The position numbers and the translations under genes are program-made. Positions 17,637 through 19,131 of a stretch of DNA of 19,131 bases are shown here, piece after piece (positions within the stretch are counted from its first letter, which is position 1; every line of letters starts with the position of its first letter). Source of the DNA: Synechococcaceae cyanobacterium RL_1_2. GTDB taxonomy: Bacteria > Cyanobacteriota > Cyanobacteriia > Cyanobacteriales > JAAUPO01. The notes under the pieces are model-generated. The model was given only the letters and a program-made list of their open reading frames with translations, made no database searches and was not told the origin of the DNA. The stretch spans positions 1 to 19,131 of the forward strand of contig JAAUPO010000003.1 of NCBI GenBank assembly GCA_012033095.1, given 5' to 3'.

Positions 17637-19131
17637 CTACCATTGATCCTTGGTGGAAGGGTGATGGTCTTCCCAGTCATCTCCTAATTCCTGTTTGAGG
17701 GGTTCTACGACTTTAGAGAGGGCATCTTGCATAAAACCTTGAATAAATTTATCTTTTTTACTTAGACTAAACTGTTCTTTAACAACAGCGGCAATGCCCC
17801 CATCTCCCCAGGTTTGGTTCTGGCGAAAATAAGCGATAAAACTTTGGCCGGCAATACGGGTTAGGTAGGCAGCACTTACTCCTTGAACCACTCTTCCTGC
17901 AAGGTAAGTGGCAAAGTTGGTTTGGAGGGCTCGGGCTAAAATTTCGATGGTTCCTTTGACCACCCCTAGGCTAACTAGGGTTTTACCAAGGGATACGGCC
18001 AATTCCTTACCCCGATCGCGGTTTAATTCACAATCATAAACTTTACCAATCTCAATCACCATTTGGGTATTCACGGCGGCGGTGGCGAGCATATCCACTA
18101 CGGGTAAGGGGGTCACCGCCACAACTCCCGCTCCAATCCATTGATAACGATCAATGATTTGTTCCGCCTGGCGTTGCCGTTGACGTTCAATGATCGCTTG
18201 GGCCTCTGCTCCTAGCTGTTGGGATTGCAACAAAATATTATCGGCGAGGAGATCATCCCCCTCGACCCGCAAAATTTGGGAAATACGTTTGACTAGGGGG
18301 TTAATTTCTGGATTGGGTAAAAAAGTTTCGCCGTTGGGGAGGGTAACCTGTTGGGGATTAGCGGAGATAGCCACCACATCTTGGGACGGGATTAGTCCTT
18401 TGACGTGTTTTTTTAATTGGCCATGGATTGCGCCTTGTTCTTCATCGCTAAATAGATCGGTTTTATTGAAGGTAACAATGGAACGTTTCCCTAGTTTGAC
18501 TAGGGTTTTGAGGGCGGTGAATTCTGATTGGCGTAGATCATTGGCCACCACAAAAATCAGTAAGTCTGCTTTGATGGCTAATTGTTCGGCGATCGCTTGG
18601 TGGGAATGGCCTGCGGTGGAAGCTTCTAAAATGCCTGGACTATCGGTAATGGTAATGGTGCGATCGAGGCCTTCAATGGGGATTTGGTGGGTGGTACCGA
18701 ATTCGGTAGTGCCCATGGTCGGGGCCACCTCCCCGACAATTTCTCCGAGGAGAGCATTAATTAGGGATGTTTTTCCAGCGGAAACAGTGCCAAAAATGAC
18801 AATTTCCAGATTTTTATTTTCAAAATTGGCCGCGATCGCTGCGGACTTTTGCAGTAAGGCTTGTTTGGTGACTTGATCCTGAATTTGCTCCACCTGGGAA
18901 CGAACGGTTTCTAAGGTCGCTTCCGCAATGTCGGTTTTTTTTGAGGAAACTTACTCGCATTGGGGGAATAGAAACGACGGGAAACGGGGGTAGAATAATT
19001 AAAAATTTTGAAATAATAGCAAAGGGCAAATACCAAAAAACCAATTAGGGCGATTAAAACCAGCAGTAGTAAATTCGCTAGGAGGGGGGTGGTAAAAGAA
19101 ATTTGGAGATAGAGCTTATGTAATGCACTGA
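17637..19131 (-). CDS. Membrane-anchored GTPase with DUF697 (YcjF-like) domain, 5' end outside window, one frame break
   Basis: This Era/dynamin-like P-loop GTPase of unknown cellular role is common in cyanobacteria. The part before the break has a strongly hydrophobic segment (LLANLLLLVLIALIGFLVFALCYY) and a basic linker. After it come G1 GTVSAGKTS, a G2-type threonine region (APTMGTTEFGTT), G3 DSPG and G4 NKTD. A C-terminal DUF697-type hydrophobic domain follows (GAGVVAVTPLPVVDMLATAA). The frame break is the T8 run at 18935-18942: one more base joins SPNASKFPQKK to TDIAEATLETVRSQVEQIQDQ. Without it, only a 418-residue product from GTG 18893 can be read, lacking the membrane anchor. The frame is still open at the right edge, so the true start is beyond 19131. 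No neighbour suggests its substrate or partner. Confidence 0.85.

Noticed and set aside
18190..18876. A 228-codon plus-strand frame opposite the GTPase
   Set aside because: It is the antisense of an intact, motif-rich GTPase domain and shows low-complexity composition typical of shadow frames.

Overview
The window is chromosomal DNA from a cyanobacterium. It carries psbU, a lumenal photosystem II gene found in cyanobacteria and in algae with red-lineage plastids. The cyanobacterial HIP1 octamer GCGATCGC occurs at least 18 times across genes and spacers. Base composition is AT-leaning, and the spacers are full of short palindromic repeats. I cannot name the genus from sequence alone.

Layout. 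1-643: repeat-rich spacer. 644-1742 (-): threonine synthase thrC. 2008-2409 (+): psbU with its own terminator. 2572-4645: a histidine kinase gene (+) lying between long inverted repeats, the whole apparently inserted into a small palindromic element. 4829-6507 (-): glutamine-dependent NAD+ synthetase nadE. 6637-7235: three different miniature elements in a row, the last ending on the hisH stop codon. 7235-7858 (-): hisH. 8323-9171 (+): membrane-anchored diguanylate cyclase. 9451-10038 (+): TRAP-transporter small permease without its large partner. 10516-16727 (-): an exopolysaccharide block made of a GT4 glycosyltransferase and two tandem Wzc-like tyrosine autokinases. 17637-19131 (-): a membrane-anchored DUF697-type GTPase running off the right edge.

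The only clear functional module is the polysaccharide block: glycosyltransferase, then two co-polymerase/BY-kinase proteins, all on the minus strand. The remaining genes are unrelated housekeeping or signalling genes (threonine, NAD and histidine synthesis, photosystem II, c-di-GMP) in monocistronic arrangement.

Two features stand out. First, nine single-base frame breaks hit five genes (thrC x2, histidine kinase x4, nadE, the upstream Wzc-like kinase, the GTPase). Seven lie in homopolymer or short same-base runs and two touch GCGATC motifs. Adding or removing one base at each site restores the expected protein. Since thrC and nadE are normally essential, base-calling error is the simplest explanation, although real gene decay cannot be excluded. 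Second, at least five families of short dispersed inverted-repeat elements occur here without any transposase. One is split by a roughly 2-kb insert that carries the histidine kinase.
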